Shown here piece by piece: positions 17,533 through 27,558 of a stretch of DNA of 64,000 nt. Where the stretch lies: positions 10,168,001 through 10,232,000 of the forward strand of contig NZ_CP109479.1 of assembly GCF_036227485.1 (NCBI RefSeq). Direction: 5' to 3'. The stretch's first letter is position 1. Each line of letters begins with the position of its first letter. The translations under genes and the position numbers were made by a program. The notes beneath the pieces are model-generated. The model was given only the letters and a program-made list of their open reading frames with translations. It was not told where the DNA came from and made no database searches. The DNA is from Streptomyces sp. NBC_01451. Lineage in GTDB: Bacteria > Actinomycetota > Actinomycetes > Streptomycetales > Streptomycetaceae.

Positions 17533-20178
17533 TCAGGTGAGGAGAGAAAAGAGGTAGAGACCCAAGGCTCCGCCGGCAACCACGAGTCCCTCTGAACCCC
17601 AAGCACAGCTATGGAATGGCCTGTTGGCGCGCTGTAGTGAGATAAGAGACTCTGAGGCTACGTCCCAGATACGCACGGACCAGTCATCGCTTGCGGTCGC
17701 GATCCAGGTGCCACTGGGTGAGATGGCAACGGACCGCACGGCGCCAGAGTGGCCCTCCAGGTTCGCGGAGAGTTGTCCACTGCGCGGGTCCCAAATCTTG
17801 ACGGTCGTGTCCTCGCTGCCCGATGCCATCCATGCACCGTCGGGTGAGATCGCCACGGACCGTACGGCGCCCGTGTGGCCGCCGAGGACCAGGGATACCT
17901 CTCCGCTGGACGGGTCCCAGATCTGTACGGTTGCGTCGTCGCCTCCGGTGGCCACCCATGTAGCGTCAGGTGAGATCGCAACTGAACGCACCGCGCCAGC
18001 ATGGCCGTTGAAGGCACTGCGAATGCTTTGTGTGCTCCGGTCCCAGACCCGAGCCGTCTGATCGTCGCTTGTCGTGGCGAGCCACGCGCTATGCGGCGCA
18101 ATGGCTACGGCCCTTACTGCGCTGGTGTGACGCAGAACCGCAGAGACGTCTCCGCTGCCTGGGTCCCAGATACGCACACTGTTGTCGTCGCTCGACGTGG
18201 CGAGCCAGGTTCCGCTACGGGCGATTGCTACAGCGCGAACGGTGCTTGCGTGACCTCTCCGGCGGGTTGGATCGATGGCAGCGTAGTGGTCACCGAGCGC
18301 GATGCAGTTGCCTGTGGAAGGGTGCCAGATTCGTACTGATCGGTCGAAACCCCCGGTAGCGAGCCACGTGTTGTCGGCAGAGATGGCCACCGCCTCGACG
18401 GGCTTGGCGCGGTCGGGGTGGTGGAGCCGGGTGCCTGCGTAGTCCGGGGGCGGCCATCGGTTTGCCAAGAGTGGGCGCAGTGCCGGATCTTGTTGGCGGG
18501 CTGTGATCTGGTCGCGCCACTGGGAGTGAGGCGGCAGGCGGCTGTGCAGCACTGCGATGACAGCCTTAGAGGGCGTTGTGGGAGTCAGAAGGTGGGCCAC
18601 GAGCGTGAGGTCGTAGGCCAGGGCCTGAGCGCGGGCGACGGGAATGCGTGCGAGGTCGCCTTGGGGGGCGTTGGCGCCCCGGGAGACGAGGCGCGATTCG
18701 ATCCAGCGAAGGTCCCCGGCTACGGACAGCGCCTGAGTATCGCGGCCAGCCGCAAGGAGATGGGAGATGAGATGGTCTCGGAGGTATCCGTCTTTGTTTT
18801 CCCACCAGGCCCGTTCAGGCGCCAGGGTTGCCGGAGTGAGCGGTGAGGCCTGGGGGAGCGTGTCACCGACCGCGTCTAGCAGTTGTGCGTTCACGTCGGT
18901 CAGTGCACTGTCGCCGAGCTCGCTGCGCAGGTAGTCCCGGATGACATCGTGGAGACGGATCCGGCCGTCGTCCACAGGAGTGATAGTCAGGAGGGACAGT
19001 CGTTCCATCTTCCGGCAGAGAGAGCGGGACTTCTGCTCGGTCAGTCCACCAGTGGTCTTCCAGAGCAGAATGACGAGGGGGACAGGGATGCTTTCGTCCT
19101 CGGCGAATATGCCCAACTCGGCGAATCGCCGATCCCCTCCGGAAGGGAGTCGGGTGGTGGCAGCCTCGATGGAAGCCCGGACAGCTCGACTGCGCATCTG
19201 AGGATCATCTAGGTCCCAGGGCATGTCCGGATCTGCGAAGGCATTCGGCCCCTGGGACCGCAGCTGTTCCAGGACTTCGGTAGCCGCTTGTGTGACACCG
19301 ACCGCGGTGGCAACCTGTTCGGCGATCAGCCGATTGGTCAGGCGTAGAAGCAGGGCCCAACGACCAGTCGCCTGCAATAGATCCGATGCCAGAACGGCCG
19401 GGAGAGGCGGTAGGTTCCAGGTCAGCACGGCAAAAGCCTGTTCAAGCGACATCTGGTCCACGTGGATCCGCGGCGCATCAGGAGAGATCAGTTCCGGGTT
19501 GCGCGTGGTGACCAGACGCACGCAACGCTCACCACCGAGGAGGAAGGGACGAAGCTGCGCCTCCTCCCAGACATCGTCCAGGAACACAAGAGTCCTTGGC
19601 TGCCTGTCGAGTAGGCGACCGAGGTGCGAGCCCGCCAAGTCCGGGTCTTCGAAGGCGGTCTGGTCTCCAGTGACAAATCGGGTAACCTCTGCCACTTTGG
19701 ATGCAATCGCCGCGCGGCCGCGCACATCGCGCCCGATCGTCACGATGTAGACGCGAGAGCGAAAGTGCCGCTGGACGCGCGTGTTCGCACATACCGCTGT
19801 GGCGAGGGTCGTCTTTCCAAACCCTCCCGCGCCCCACAGAGAGGTCGTGATAGCCACGGATCGTCCGCCCCGACACACCGCCCGCACTGTCTCGTGGACT
19901 TCGGAACGGTCCACGAACCAGCCCGGAATCACGGGTGGTGCAGGTGGGTCAGCGCAGTTTGCCGTAGGCTCCTCCTGAATCCGCACGGTCACCGTCATCC
20001 CGGCAATCGACAGGATTATCAAAACACCGACCCAGGGCCATGGATGCTGCCGTAAGAGATCGAGTGGTCCGGGCCATTGTTCATCCGATGTGGCCTTGTT
20101 GGCTGCCAGTCCCAAGAACGCAGCAAGCACTGTTCCCGTCCCGGCAAGTACGGCCATTCCCAGCACACGCCCTCGCAC
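17533..20178 (-). CDS. Membrane-anchored NB-ARC/STAND NTPase with WD40 repeats
   Basis: The GTG at 20178 is preceded by a strong G-rich site (GGGGAGGGGG). The 881-residue product has two N-terminal membrane helices (about residues 4-26 and 48-66) and then an NB-ARC NTPase with P-loop GAGGFGKTT (Lys122) and Walker B TLVFLDDVWEE. A winged-helix/linker region (IRLHDVIRDYLRSELGD) leads to about seven WD40 repeats ending in repeated RIWDP/KIWDP motifs. This is the Apaf-1-like plan in which the propeller senses a ligand and the NB-ARC oligomerises. No catalytic effector is visible, so the membrane segment may be the effector (pore or anchor). Function in defence is inferred from architecture and neighbours. 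Confidence 0.82.
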   Translation of the reverse strand: MRGRVLGMAVLAGTGTVLAAFLGLAANKATSDEQWPGPLDLLRQHPWPWVGVLIILSIAGMTVTVRIQEEPTANCADPPAPPVIPGWFVDRSEVHETVRAVCRGGRSVAITTSLWGAGGFGKTTLATAVCANTRVQRHFRSRVYIVTIGRDVRGRAAIASKVAEVTRFVTGDQTAFEDPDLAGSHLGRLLDRQPRTLVFLDDVWEEAQLRPFLLGGERCVRLVTTRNPELISPDAPRIHVDQMSLEQAFAVLTWNLPPLPAVLASDLLQATGRWALLLRLTNRLIAEQVATAVGVTQAATEVLEQLRSQGPNAFADPDMPWDLDDPQMRSRAVRASIEAATTRLPSGGDRRFAELGIFAEDESIPVPLVILLWKTTGGLTEQKSRSLCRKMERLSLLTITPVDDGRIRLHDVIRDYLRSELGDSALTDVNAQLLDAVGDTLPQASPLTPATLAPERAWWENKDGYLRDHLISHLLAAGRDTQALSVAGDLRWIESRLVSRGANAPQGDLARIPVARAQALAYDLTLVAHLLTPTTPSKAVIAVLHSRLPPHSQWRDQITARQQDPALRPLLANRWPPPDYAGTRLHHPDRAKPVEAVAISADNTWLATGGFDRSVRIWHPSTGNCIALGDHYAAIDPTRRRGHASTVRAVAIARSGTWLATSSDDNSVRIWDPGSGDVSAVLRHTSAVRAVAIAPHSAWLATTSDDQTARVWDRSTQSIRSAFNGHAGAVRSVAISPDATWVATGGDDATVQIWDPSSGEVSLVLGGHTGAVRSVAISPDGAWMASGSEDTTVKIWDPRSGQLSANLEGHSGAVRSVAISPSGTWIATASDDWSVRIWDVASESLISLQRANRPFHSCAWGSEGLVVAGGALGLYLFSLLT

Positions 20179-20853
20179 CTTGCCCCCTCCCCTGAGTGGC
20201 AGTCGGCATGAGAAAGCTAGCCGCCATTGGCGAAAAGCATGGCAGCAAGTGTCGATTGAGCGCCAGTGGCCCGCGTGTAGCACGAGGGAGTTACAAGTAG
20301 GCCCGAAGCTGCGGCCGGGGAAAAGGGACAGGCCGTTGGCGCAGGCTGGCTTCTGACTCGGGCGACGTTAGCTGGCGATGCGTTGTTGTGGCCGCCGCAC
20401 GCGACAAAGGTTCGGGATCACGGTTCCTGCTACTGCATTCGTACGGGCCCGCAGAATACCTCCCCATAGCGCGCGACCCAGCTGGTCGCGGCGATAGCAG
20501 TGGCCTTCATCGTGTTCAGCCTCTTCTCGCTGGCCTCGAAGGCAGGCCATCCGCTCCGGCCCGGCAGGCAGCCTGCGGACCTGCACCTCGGGGACCTACA
20601 GACGTCGCTCGACGCCCTCCGCCTGGGTAAAGGCGAACACTTCCGCCAGTGCCCGAAGGTGCAGGCTGGTGCTATGGACCGACGAGATCACCCGGGCAAT
20701 CGACCGGCTCAAGGCCCTGCCGAGCCCCGGCTGACCAGCCACACCGACCACCCCGACGACCCGCACCACCACACCGGAGCAGTGGAACCCGGCGCCCACC
20801 CGACGCGGCACTCGCGCTGTCGGCCTGCCCACCATCAGCCACAGAAAGCGAAA
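20179..20853. other. Intergenic region between two STAND genes
   Basis: About 675 bases. A plus-strand frame from ~20500 begins AFIVFSLFSLASKAGHPL, a short hydrophobic start, but becomes Pro/His-rich without domain features. I do not accept it as a gene. No RNA structure is obvious apart from the terminator at the right end. Confidence 0.4.
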
Positions 20854-20880
20854 CGGTCCGCCGACGGAGTCGGCGGACCG
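20854..20880. terminator. Perfect 12-bp hairpin terminator
   Basis: CGGTCCGCCGAC and its exact complement flank a GGA loop. It lies 17 bases after the stop of the caspase/STAND gene on the minus strand, so it most likely ends that transcript. Confidence 0.7.
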
Positions 20881-20896
20881 TCAAGAAAGATCAAGG

Positions 20897-23800
20897 TTAG
20901 GGTGCGAGGGCGCTAAAGTCCACGACGGCAAAGCCGGCCGGGCCGCCGAAGGCCAGGGTGCCATCTTTCTCATTGCCCGCGAGGGCGTAGACCGACGCAG
21001 CCGTGAGGAGAGTATGGACTGGTGCGCCGGTCCATGGATCCCAGATGCGGATGCTGTGGCCATCGCCTGACGCTAGCAGCGAGGCACCGTCCTTACCGAC
21101 CAGGTAGCTGAGCCTCTTCGTGCCGAGTGCGGTGATGGTTGCCACCGGACGCCAGTCGGAGGTGTGCCAGACATGAATCGCGTCTCTGCTCGCGGCGGCG
21201 AGGAGAAGGCCGTCCGGGCTGTTGAGCGTGCACAAGCTTTCAACGGGGGCCGGGGTGCCTGTGCTGAGCCGGGCCGTCGCCGCGTCGCGGTCGAGGTTCC
21301 ATACGTAGACCCATCGACTGGCCCCGATCGCCACGAGTGTGCGGTCCTCAGAAGGCACCGGAGCAAGACTTGTGATCCGTGACGAGAGGCCAAAGGAACA
21401 CTCGGGGAGCGTCGTGTCTGGGAGCAGTTGGTGCACGCGCAGACCTTCCTGCGGCGTGGACACGCACAAAGCGGGCCCGCCCGTCAGGTGGTGGGGCGGA
21501 TCGGGCCGGAGCTCGACGGCACACGCCCGGGCCCGTTGGTCGACCGGCACAGTCAAGGTGATCTCGTTGCTGGCAATGTCCCAGACTTCGATCGCGGTCT
21601 CGGTCCGTACCGCCAGAAGGTCGGAGTTTCGTTCGGGGGTAGCTGGGAAGACGTCGTAGACCGGGGGACGGCCGCCTAGTTGGTGGATGAGCCGCAGGTC
21701 GGCGCGTCGTAGGAGCTGCACGCCCTCGATCGTGCCGAGAGCCCAGGCCTGCTCGCCGCCATAGACAAGCGAACCGAGGCTGATGGCTCGCACATCGCGA
21801 TCGACTCGGGGCCGCCTCGCTGGGATCTGGTCACTGGCTGGGCGTGAGCCCTTTGGTTGCTCCCACAGCCGGATGCCGTCCTCGCCGGCGGTTGCCAGCC
21901 GCCAACTGCCGTGACGGCTCGGCAGCGCTGTCACGGCGTGTACGGGGCCGACCCGCATTGCTGCGGCTGGACGCCAGTCAGCTCCCTGCTGCTGCCAGAT
22001 GACGGCCAAGCCGCCGTCGTTCAGTCCTGCCAGCGACGTTGGCCCATCACGGTCAGGGACCGAGTGAACGTGCCGCGGAACGCCTGACATCTGGCTGACA
22101 TGGCCGCTCTGTGGATCCCAGAGGAGCGCACCTCGCCCCGCCCCATAAGCCATCAGCAGGTCAGCTGCCCCCTCGCGGGGGATAAGCCGCAGCAGGCGGT
22201 CTGGCGGCAGGCCGGGGTTGGGTCCGACGTACGGCTCATCGAGACCGCTCACGCGGAAGTCTGTCCGGGTCTTATGGACGATGAGCCAGCGCCCGTCGTG
22301 ATCGCGGATGACTACGCTCTGGAAGCCACTTCTGGGGAGAGCCTGCAAGCGTGAGCCGAGATCCGGCAGCCACAGTTGCAGGCCTTGGTCGCGAGTATGG
22401 AGCAGCAGACGCCAGCGCTGGTCCCCGTCCGCCAGTACCTGCAGATCCATTACAGGGTGCAGGTCCTCTGTACCGGCGACCTGGAGACCGGACAGGGGAT
22501 CGTACACAGCAGCGCCCCGCACGCCTGCGACGGCGAGGAACACTCGTCCGCTGCGGCCGCGGATCGGGCGCATCCCCAACGCCATCCCGGTGTCAAGGTC
22601 GACGAGATGATGACCCGAGGCAACATCCCAGATGTGCACACTGTGCTTGGTCCCCGCCGCCAGGAGCGTTCTGCCGTCGTTGAGTTCGAGGGGTGTCAGC
22701 GTCTTGATGGCGCCCGGCGGCGAGGCCAACACATTGGTCGCGGCCTCCCACGAAACGCTCTGGGGCACTGCAGGCCCGGTCCCCGGTCCCAGACGGCGGG
22801 TCCGCCCAAAGGCCGACATGTGGAAATTGATGCTACTAGCGCGCGAGCCCGAGTCGACCGATGAAGTGATGTAGGGCTCGATCAAAGCGGCTGCGGCCAG
22901 ATACGACTGTGAAGGACTGTCGGCAGGGAGCGGCAGTCCCAGCCGGGACCGCAACGTCAACGATGTCTCCTGGCTGAGCAGTTGCACGGGTAGCCATTCG
23001 TCCCGCAGCATATGACCCGCATCGGCATGGGCGACCAAGTATCGCCGGATGTACGGATGCGCTGTCTCTTGGCGGCCGGATCTGACCAGCTGAGCGAGAA
23101 CCTGGGTGATGCGCTGGTGGCTCGCCTCCGCGATACGCCGGCGCGCGCGGCGCGCGCGGGAGCCGACCTGCACCAAAGCTGAGCCCGGCGCCGAGAGTGC
23201 GAACGACCTGGGCGAAGACTGCAATTCCTCGGTGACGCGCTGGTGAACCGGCCGGTAGACGGTGCGGCCGTCTTCTTCGCCGCGGGCGAGGTATCCGTCG
23301 AGCCGACTCGACCTGATCAGGCGAATCGCCGCGTCCAGCGTCTCCCTGTCCGCTTCCGTGCCGTCAGGCAGAAGAGCCCGGGCCGCGGCTGGCCACACTT
23401 TGTCCCATGGCAGACCCGCGCCGAACGCGAAGGCGGTCGCCCGAAGCGCGGCCAGCAGCACATCCGCCGACACCCCCCCCGCTGAGGGCCACGTCACGCA
23501 GATCCTCACGCAATAGCGCGACCGTGCCGGAAGCCAGCCGGGCCTGCCAGCGCTGTGCCTGCAGGTTCTGGATTTCGCTGATGTTGCGTAACTGGTCAGC
23601 GGCCAGGCGCGCATCCAAGAAGGAGGGGACCGTCGCGGAAGCGATCGAGGCCGCCGTGGCCCGCGCCGTGGCCGGGTCGCGGTACGCGTCGGAGGGGCCG
23701 GCCAGCAGCAGTGCCTCGGCGTAGGCGGCGATGTCCTCTTCGCAGTCCGGGCCGTCGGTGCGCAGCAGCAGAGTTGGCACCGGCTCGCGATCATCGGCGA

Positions 23801-25250
23801 GGGCGCGCTGAAGTGTGTCCAATAGCGCATCGGCGCGCCCGTCCTGCAAGCGCTCGGCCGCGCTCCCGAAAGTCGGGGAGCTGCGCATCCCCAGGAGGAG
23901 ACGTGTTAGCCCTACGCCTCGGTGGTCGCGCAGACGTGCGAGCGGCAGTACAACATCGCTCAGGCATGCTCCTGGCTCCTGAGCCTCGTCCAGGCCGTCG
24001 ATGACCACCGTCACCGGACGCCCGTCCGCCAACTGCTCAATGTGGTCGAGCAGCACCTTGAGGGGAGCCTCCCCTGGGAGCGGCGGGGCTGCGCCCGACG
24101 TCTGGAGCAGATCGGTCAGGAGGTCGAGCGAAGTCTTCCCGCGCGCGAGCACGGCTGCGTCGATCGTGCCGACCGCCGGGCGGTCCTGCGGCGCGACCTC
24201 TCCTGCCAGTTCCGCGTACCGGGGGTTCTCCAGGAACAGCCGGTCAGTCAGTGTCACCAGCCGCGCCAGCAGGGCCGACTTTCCCGAGCCTGCGGCGCCG
24301 GTGACCACCAGCGTTCCCACGCCCTCGTGCAGGAACCCGGACAGCGTCCGCATCGCCTCCGCACGGCCTCTGAAGTACCAGCCGGTGTCCTCGTTGCTGG
24401 CGCGGCCGGACGCCCGGTCCTGCCAGTAGGTCGTGGAGAGAGCGGCCGGGACTGACAGCTCCTGCAGGGCTGGGCTGAACAGGGGCTGGTCGGACCGGTA
24501 GCGTGGGTTGGGCAGGCACGGGCTCGGGTCTTGGGTGAGCCTGGTCGGCCACACCCACAACGGCTCGGCAGACCCCGTCTGCTCTTCGTGAGCCTCCTGA
24601 AGCAGGCCCTCCCACTGATCAAAGGACAGGTAGGGATCAGCGAAGCCCGCCGGCTCGTCCGCGACCTTGGCCAGGGCACGCTGGATTAGCTCGGTGAAGG
24701 AGCCGACGTTGGGGCTGTCCTCGAAGTCCCCTGCCGTGACCACCGCCAGTGAGTTGAGTCGACGCCGCGACTTTCCGAGGTCGTCCAGAAGGTTGTTCAG
24801 TTCACTGCGCAAGGTCCCCGAGAAGCACGAGTCCACCATGATCAGGGCGTGCCTGGAACGGCTGCTCAGGGCTGCGCTGATTACTTCGCTTGTCGTCAAC
24901 GCCGTACCGGGGAGCCGTTCGTCCTCGGTCAGCGCGAGGCGAAGGTAGTGGCGACCTGACACGCCCCGCTCGCCATGACCGGTGATATAGATGACCAGTG
25001 CGTCGTCATCGTCGGCTTCGGCAAGATCGCTGTCGTGTAGAAACGCCCGTACCTGACGCAGCGACAAGAGCTTCTGCGGCGGCGTCTCCACCTCGAAACG
25101 GCGGTCCGGTTCAAGCTCAGTCGAGGTCCACCAGCCAGCCACGACGGCGACCTGCTGCTCGATCGCCTTCTTGAATGACTCGTCATTCTCTCCGTAGTCG
25201 CTGACAGCGATCACGATCAGACGCCGACGATTACAAGGCGTGCCGCTCAT
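20897..25250 (-). CDS. Caspase-STAND-propeller protein, split by a +1 base in a poly-G tract
   Basis: Read on the minus strand from ATG 25250 (GAAGGA upstream), the protein starts with a C14 caspase-like domain: YITGHGERG (His92) and IMVDSCFSG (Cys142). A P-loop NTPase follows with VTGAAGSGKSALL (Lys324) and Walker B VTVVIDGLDEA. At about residue 590 a run of eight G (plus-strand C8 at 23473-23480) shifts the frame. With seven G the frame continues as VSADVLLAALRATAFAFGAG into a C-terminal propeller with HSVHIWDVASG and HSIRIWDPWTG, giving one protein of about 1450 residues. Both halves keep clean coding bias. Caspase-STAND proteins are known as immune-like proteases; targets here are unknown. 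Either a slippery on/off site, frameshifting, a sequencing error or recent decay explains the split. Confidence 0.85.
23473..23480. repeat. Eight-base mononucleotide tract causing the frameshift
   Basis: C8 on the plus strand, G8 on the sense strand. The upstream frame reads through as Gly-Gly-Gly-Val-Gly-Gly and then runs 30-odd residues to a stop. Removing one base joins the two long frames exactly (4353 bases, 1451 codons including stop). Confidence 0.9.
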
Positions 25251-25351
25251 CCCATTCCTTCTGCACAGGGATCAATCTCCGTACTGTACGACCCTGGCAC
25301 TCGGTCCCGCACGGGCGGCGGGAACCAAAACAGGTACACGTTGGGCGCCGC

Positions 25352-25366
25352 ATCAATACCATTGAT
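25352..25366. promoter_or_regulatory. Inverted repeat in a divergent promoter region
   Basis: ATCAAT-ACC-ATTGAT is a perfect palindrome in the only intergenic space between the caspase gene and the divergent hydrolase. It could be an operator shared by both promoters, or part of the -10 region of the hydrolase gene. Confidence 0.45.
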
Positions 25367-25395
25367 AGCTCAGTCACGTGCACGATGGGGGAGTA

Positions 25396-26247
25396 GTGAG
25401 CAGCATTCAGATCGTCGGTGTGCATGGCATTCGTCAGTGGGACACCAACGCCCTCAAGCTGGGCACCGACTGGCGCACGGCACTCGCTTACGGCATCACC
25501 CGTTACTTCGGCGCAGCCGCTCACGTGCCAGGGCTGCTCACTCCCTATTACGGCGACGTCTTTCCCAAGACGAAGCGGTTCCAACTGAGCCAGCCGGGCC
25601 TGGACGACTTGACCGACCCGAACGAGATCAACTTCGTTGTCGAGACTCTGGAGGAATACGCTCCCGACCTGGACCTGCCCGAGCCCGACGGCACCCTGGG
25701 CGTTCCGCCCAGGGTCCGGCCGCGGATTACACAATGGCTCGCAGGACTGGACGGCAAGTGGGGGCGCGGTGCGGGCGAGACCATCGTGACGCGCATCCGC
25801 GAGCTTTACGGCTACCTCCACAATCCGACCGCGGCCGAGCAGGCGCGCCAGCGCATCGTGGGCTCCCTCACCGACTCGGACGTGCGGCTGGTGATCGCTC
25901 ACTCCCTGGGCAGCGTAATCATCTACGACATGTCCCAAAGGGGCGAGATCCCCGCGCCCGGCGCCAACGGTGGCGGCGTGGGGACCCTGATCACCTGTGG
26001 AAGCCCTCTCAATTGGCCCCCCGTCAAGCGACACCTCGATGTCACCAGTGAGTTCCAGCTACCGGCCTCTATCACCTGGGTGAATATTTTTGACCCCAAG
26101 GACCCCATCACCGCTGGACAGGGGCTGTCAGGCAAAGCCACAGGCGTCCAAGACATTCAGGTCGACAACGGTGACGACCCTCACGCGGCCCGGCGGTACC
26201 TGCGCCAGGAAGCCATGGCCCGCGCTGTCCGCACAGCACTGGCCTAA
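25396..26247 (+). CDS. Alpha/beta-hydrolase, lipase/esterase-like, divergent from caspase gene
   Basis: The 283-residue protein (from GTG 25396; GTG 25378 is an alternative, and neither has an ideal ribosome binding site) opens with IQIVGVHGIRQ, the oxyanion-loop strand of alpha/beta-hydrolases. The nucleophile elbow is LVIAHSLGSVI (Ser170), with Ala in place of the usual first Gly. NIFDPKDPIT probably supplies the acid, and His263 in DDPHAARRY is a candidate base. No signal peptide is present, so it acts in the cytosol. Divergent pairing with a caspase-STAND gene suggests an effector or substrate relationship: a hydrolase acting on membrane lipid or a small molecule and controlled by the protease. 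That link is inference. Confidence 0.78.
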   Translation: MSSIQIVGVHGIRQWDTNALKLGTDWRTALAYGITRYFGAAAHVPGLLTPYYGDVFPKTKRFQLSQPGLDDLTDPNEINFVVETLEEYAPDLDLPEPDGTLGVPPRVRPRITQWLAGLDGKWGRGAGETIVTRIRELYGYLHNPTAAEQARQRIVGSLTDSDVRLVIAHSLGSVIIYDMSQRGEIPAPGANGGGVGTLITCGSPLNWPPVKRHLDVTSEFQLPASITWVNIFDPKDPITAGQGLSGKATGVQDIQVDNGDDPHAARRYLRQEAMARAVRTALA

Positions 26248-26488
26248 CCTCGCGCTTTCATGAAGCGGGCTGTCCGGCAGGCGGTCAGGTAAGAAGCTGT
26301 TGTCTTTCCGGACTTGAGGACTGCGTTTCCGCTGGTCGGGTATAGGGTCGGAGATCCCGTGGGAGTTGTGGCCTGCCGTGCTGTCGCGGGTACTCGGTCA
26401 GCACTGTGGTGAGGGAGAGCCCTCTGTGGAGTGGCAAGCGGGCAGCCTCTCCGGCTGTGTCGCTCCGCAAGGCCGGAGAGGGAGCCCT

Positions 26489-27289
26489 TCATCCTGTGAT
26501 GCGCTTTACGAGTGGCTCATCAGCGGCAAGCGTCTCAAGGAGTGCTGCACGCATTGCAGGATCCACTGGCTGTCGCGCGCGACGCTCCAGTGGGCTGGTC
26601 CCCTCATCTGAAGCACCCAGAAGATTGCTTGGCTCCAGCCGCAGTCCTGCGCGCAGCCGAAGGATGACATTGCTGTTGGGCAGCAGCTCGCGGCAAAAGA
26701 CGGCTGGATCGCCTATCGATAGACCAGCGGCACGGACCATGTCCCAGGGAAGGTCATAGTGCGAGGAGCCTTCGCCAGTCACAAAGCGCACCCACTTGCC
26801 GACTTGTGCGGCCAGGACTCCAGGAACTACGTCCTCGTCGGGAACCGGGGGCAGGCCAGCGCGTGCATCGGTGACCGCGTCACTGAACGTATGCAGAACA
26901 TGCCACGCCGCGCGGCTTCGCGGCTCGGATGGACGTACAAGTTCCGCCGGTCGCACGCGGTGCTCTGTGAGGAGTTGCCTCAAGCGTCCCTCGAGAGCCG
27001 TGGACGCATTTCGGTAGAGGTCAGCCGATGTGCTGTCTCCCCGCCGTGAGAGCACTGCAGCGTCGATGTTCAGTTCGCAGAACAGGGATACTTTGCCGCC
27101 GAGTCGGCCGCCAGCTTCATGGACGGCTTCCTGGACCCCTTCGGAGACGACGTGATTGCGGCGCAACGTCCGCAGCCGGGCTTCTGTCGGCTCCCCGACG
27201 GGGCTGTATGCGTTCAGTACGCCTATCCAGCTTGCTACAGGCCATGGGCGGACCGGGGCTGCTTCGGTCATGTCGGCAAGGACTTGCAC
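26489..27289 (-). CDS. Unknown 266-residue protein
   Basis: The GTG at 27289 has GAGGAG five bases upstream. The protein is soluble, with even codon bias, and contains LSLFCELNIDAAVLSRRGD-like and GKWVRFVTGEGSSHYDLP segments that I cannot place in a family. Its start overlaps the stop of an upstream small membrane protein by 22 bp, so the two are co-translated. Together they form a small accessory operon behind the leader at 27.5 kb. Confidence 0.55.
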   Translation of the reverse strand: MQVLADMTEAAPVRPWPVASWIGVLNAYSPVGEPTEARLRTLRRNHVVSEGVQEAVHEAGGRLGGKVSLFCELNIDAAVLSRRGDSTSADLYRNASTALEGRLRQLLTEHRVRPAELVRPSEPRSRAAWHVLHTFSDAVTDARAGLPPVPDEDVVPGVLAAQVGKWVRFVTGEGSSHYDLPWDMVRAAGLSIGDPAVFCRELLPNSNVILRLRAGLRLEPSNLLGASDEGTSPLERRARQPVDPAMRAALLETLAADEPLVKRITG

Positions 27290-27489
27290 AGCCGCTCCTC
27301 TCTGATGGAAAGGTGCCTCCTCAGGGGCAAGGAGTGCCGGAACGTGCGCGGTGCGACCCGGAGAGATCTCTCCGGGAGTGCTTGCGCGACCAGGAACGAC
27401 ATCACACAGCCGACGAACAGCATCACGCAGCCGACGAACAGCATCACGCAGCCGACCGTCGCGAAGAGCACGCTCGTATGTGGTTGCAT
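27268..27489 (-). CDS. Small membrane protein built on a repeated heptad
   Basis: The 73-residue frame starts at ATG 27489. Its single membrane helix is a threefold repeat of VGCVMLF (the last copy changed to VGCVMSF), encoded by 21-bp tandem repeats. A basic, Arg-rich cytosolic tail follows. It overlaps the next gene by 22 bp. The repeat puts three Cys and three Gly residues at heptad spacing along one helix face, favourable for helix packing or oligomerisation. A regulator of, or small toxin for, the downstream protein is possible but unproven. Confidence 0.5.
   Translation of the reverse strand: MQPHTSVLFATVGCVMLFVGCVMLFVGCVMSFLVAQALPERSLRVAPRTFRHSLPLRRHLSIREERLCKSLPT
27400..27457. repeat. 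21-bp tandem repeat, 2.8 copies
   Basis: Units begin at 27400, 27421 and 27442. The first differs by one base, and the third is cut after 16 bases. The unit length is a multiple of three, so copy changes lengthen or shorten the membrane helix of the small protein without a frameshift. Confidence 0.85.
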
Positions 27490-27498
27490 GGACACCAC

Positions 27499-27558
27499 CC
27501 CGATCCGTCGAAAAAACGCTTCGGTGTCACAGTAAGTGTATTCCGGGCGTTTGGTCAA
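27499..27558 (-). promoter_or_regulatory. Promoter and conserved leader (copy A)
   Basis: On the minus strand TTGACC (27553-27558) and TACTGT (27529-27534) are 18 bases apart. The transcript start region GACACCGAAGCGTTTTTTCG then leads to the ATG at 27489. The 30 bases after the -10 element recur with one change at 29768-29797 before a different operon. Confidence 0.6.

Noticed and set aside
20500..20916. Plus-strand frame starting with a hydrophobic segment
   Set aside because: After ~18 residues it becomes Pro/His/Arg-rich, has no ribosome binding site and runs through the terminator hairpin.
27400..27457. Possible CRISPR array
   Set aside because: The 21-bp units abut without spacers and encode a membrane helix in frame.
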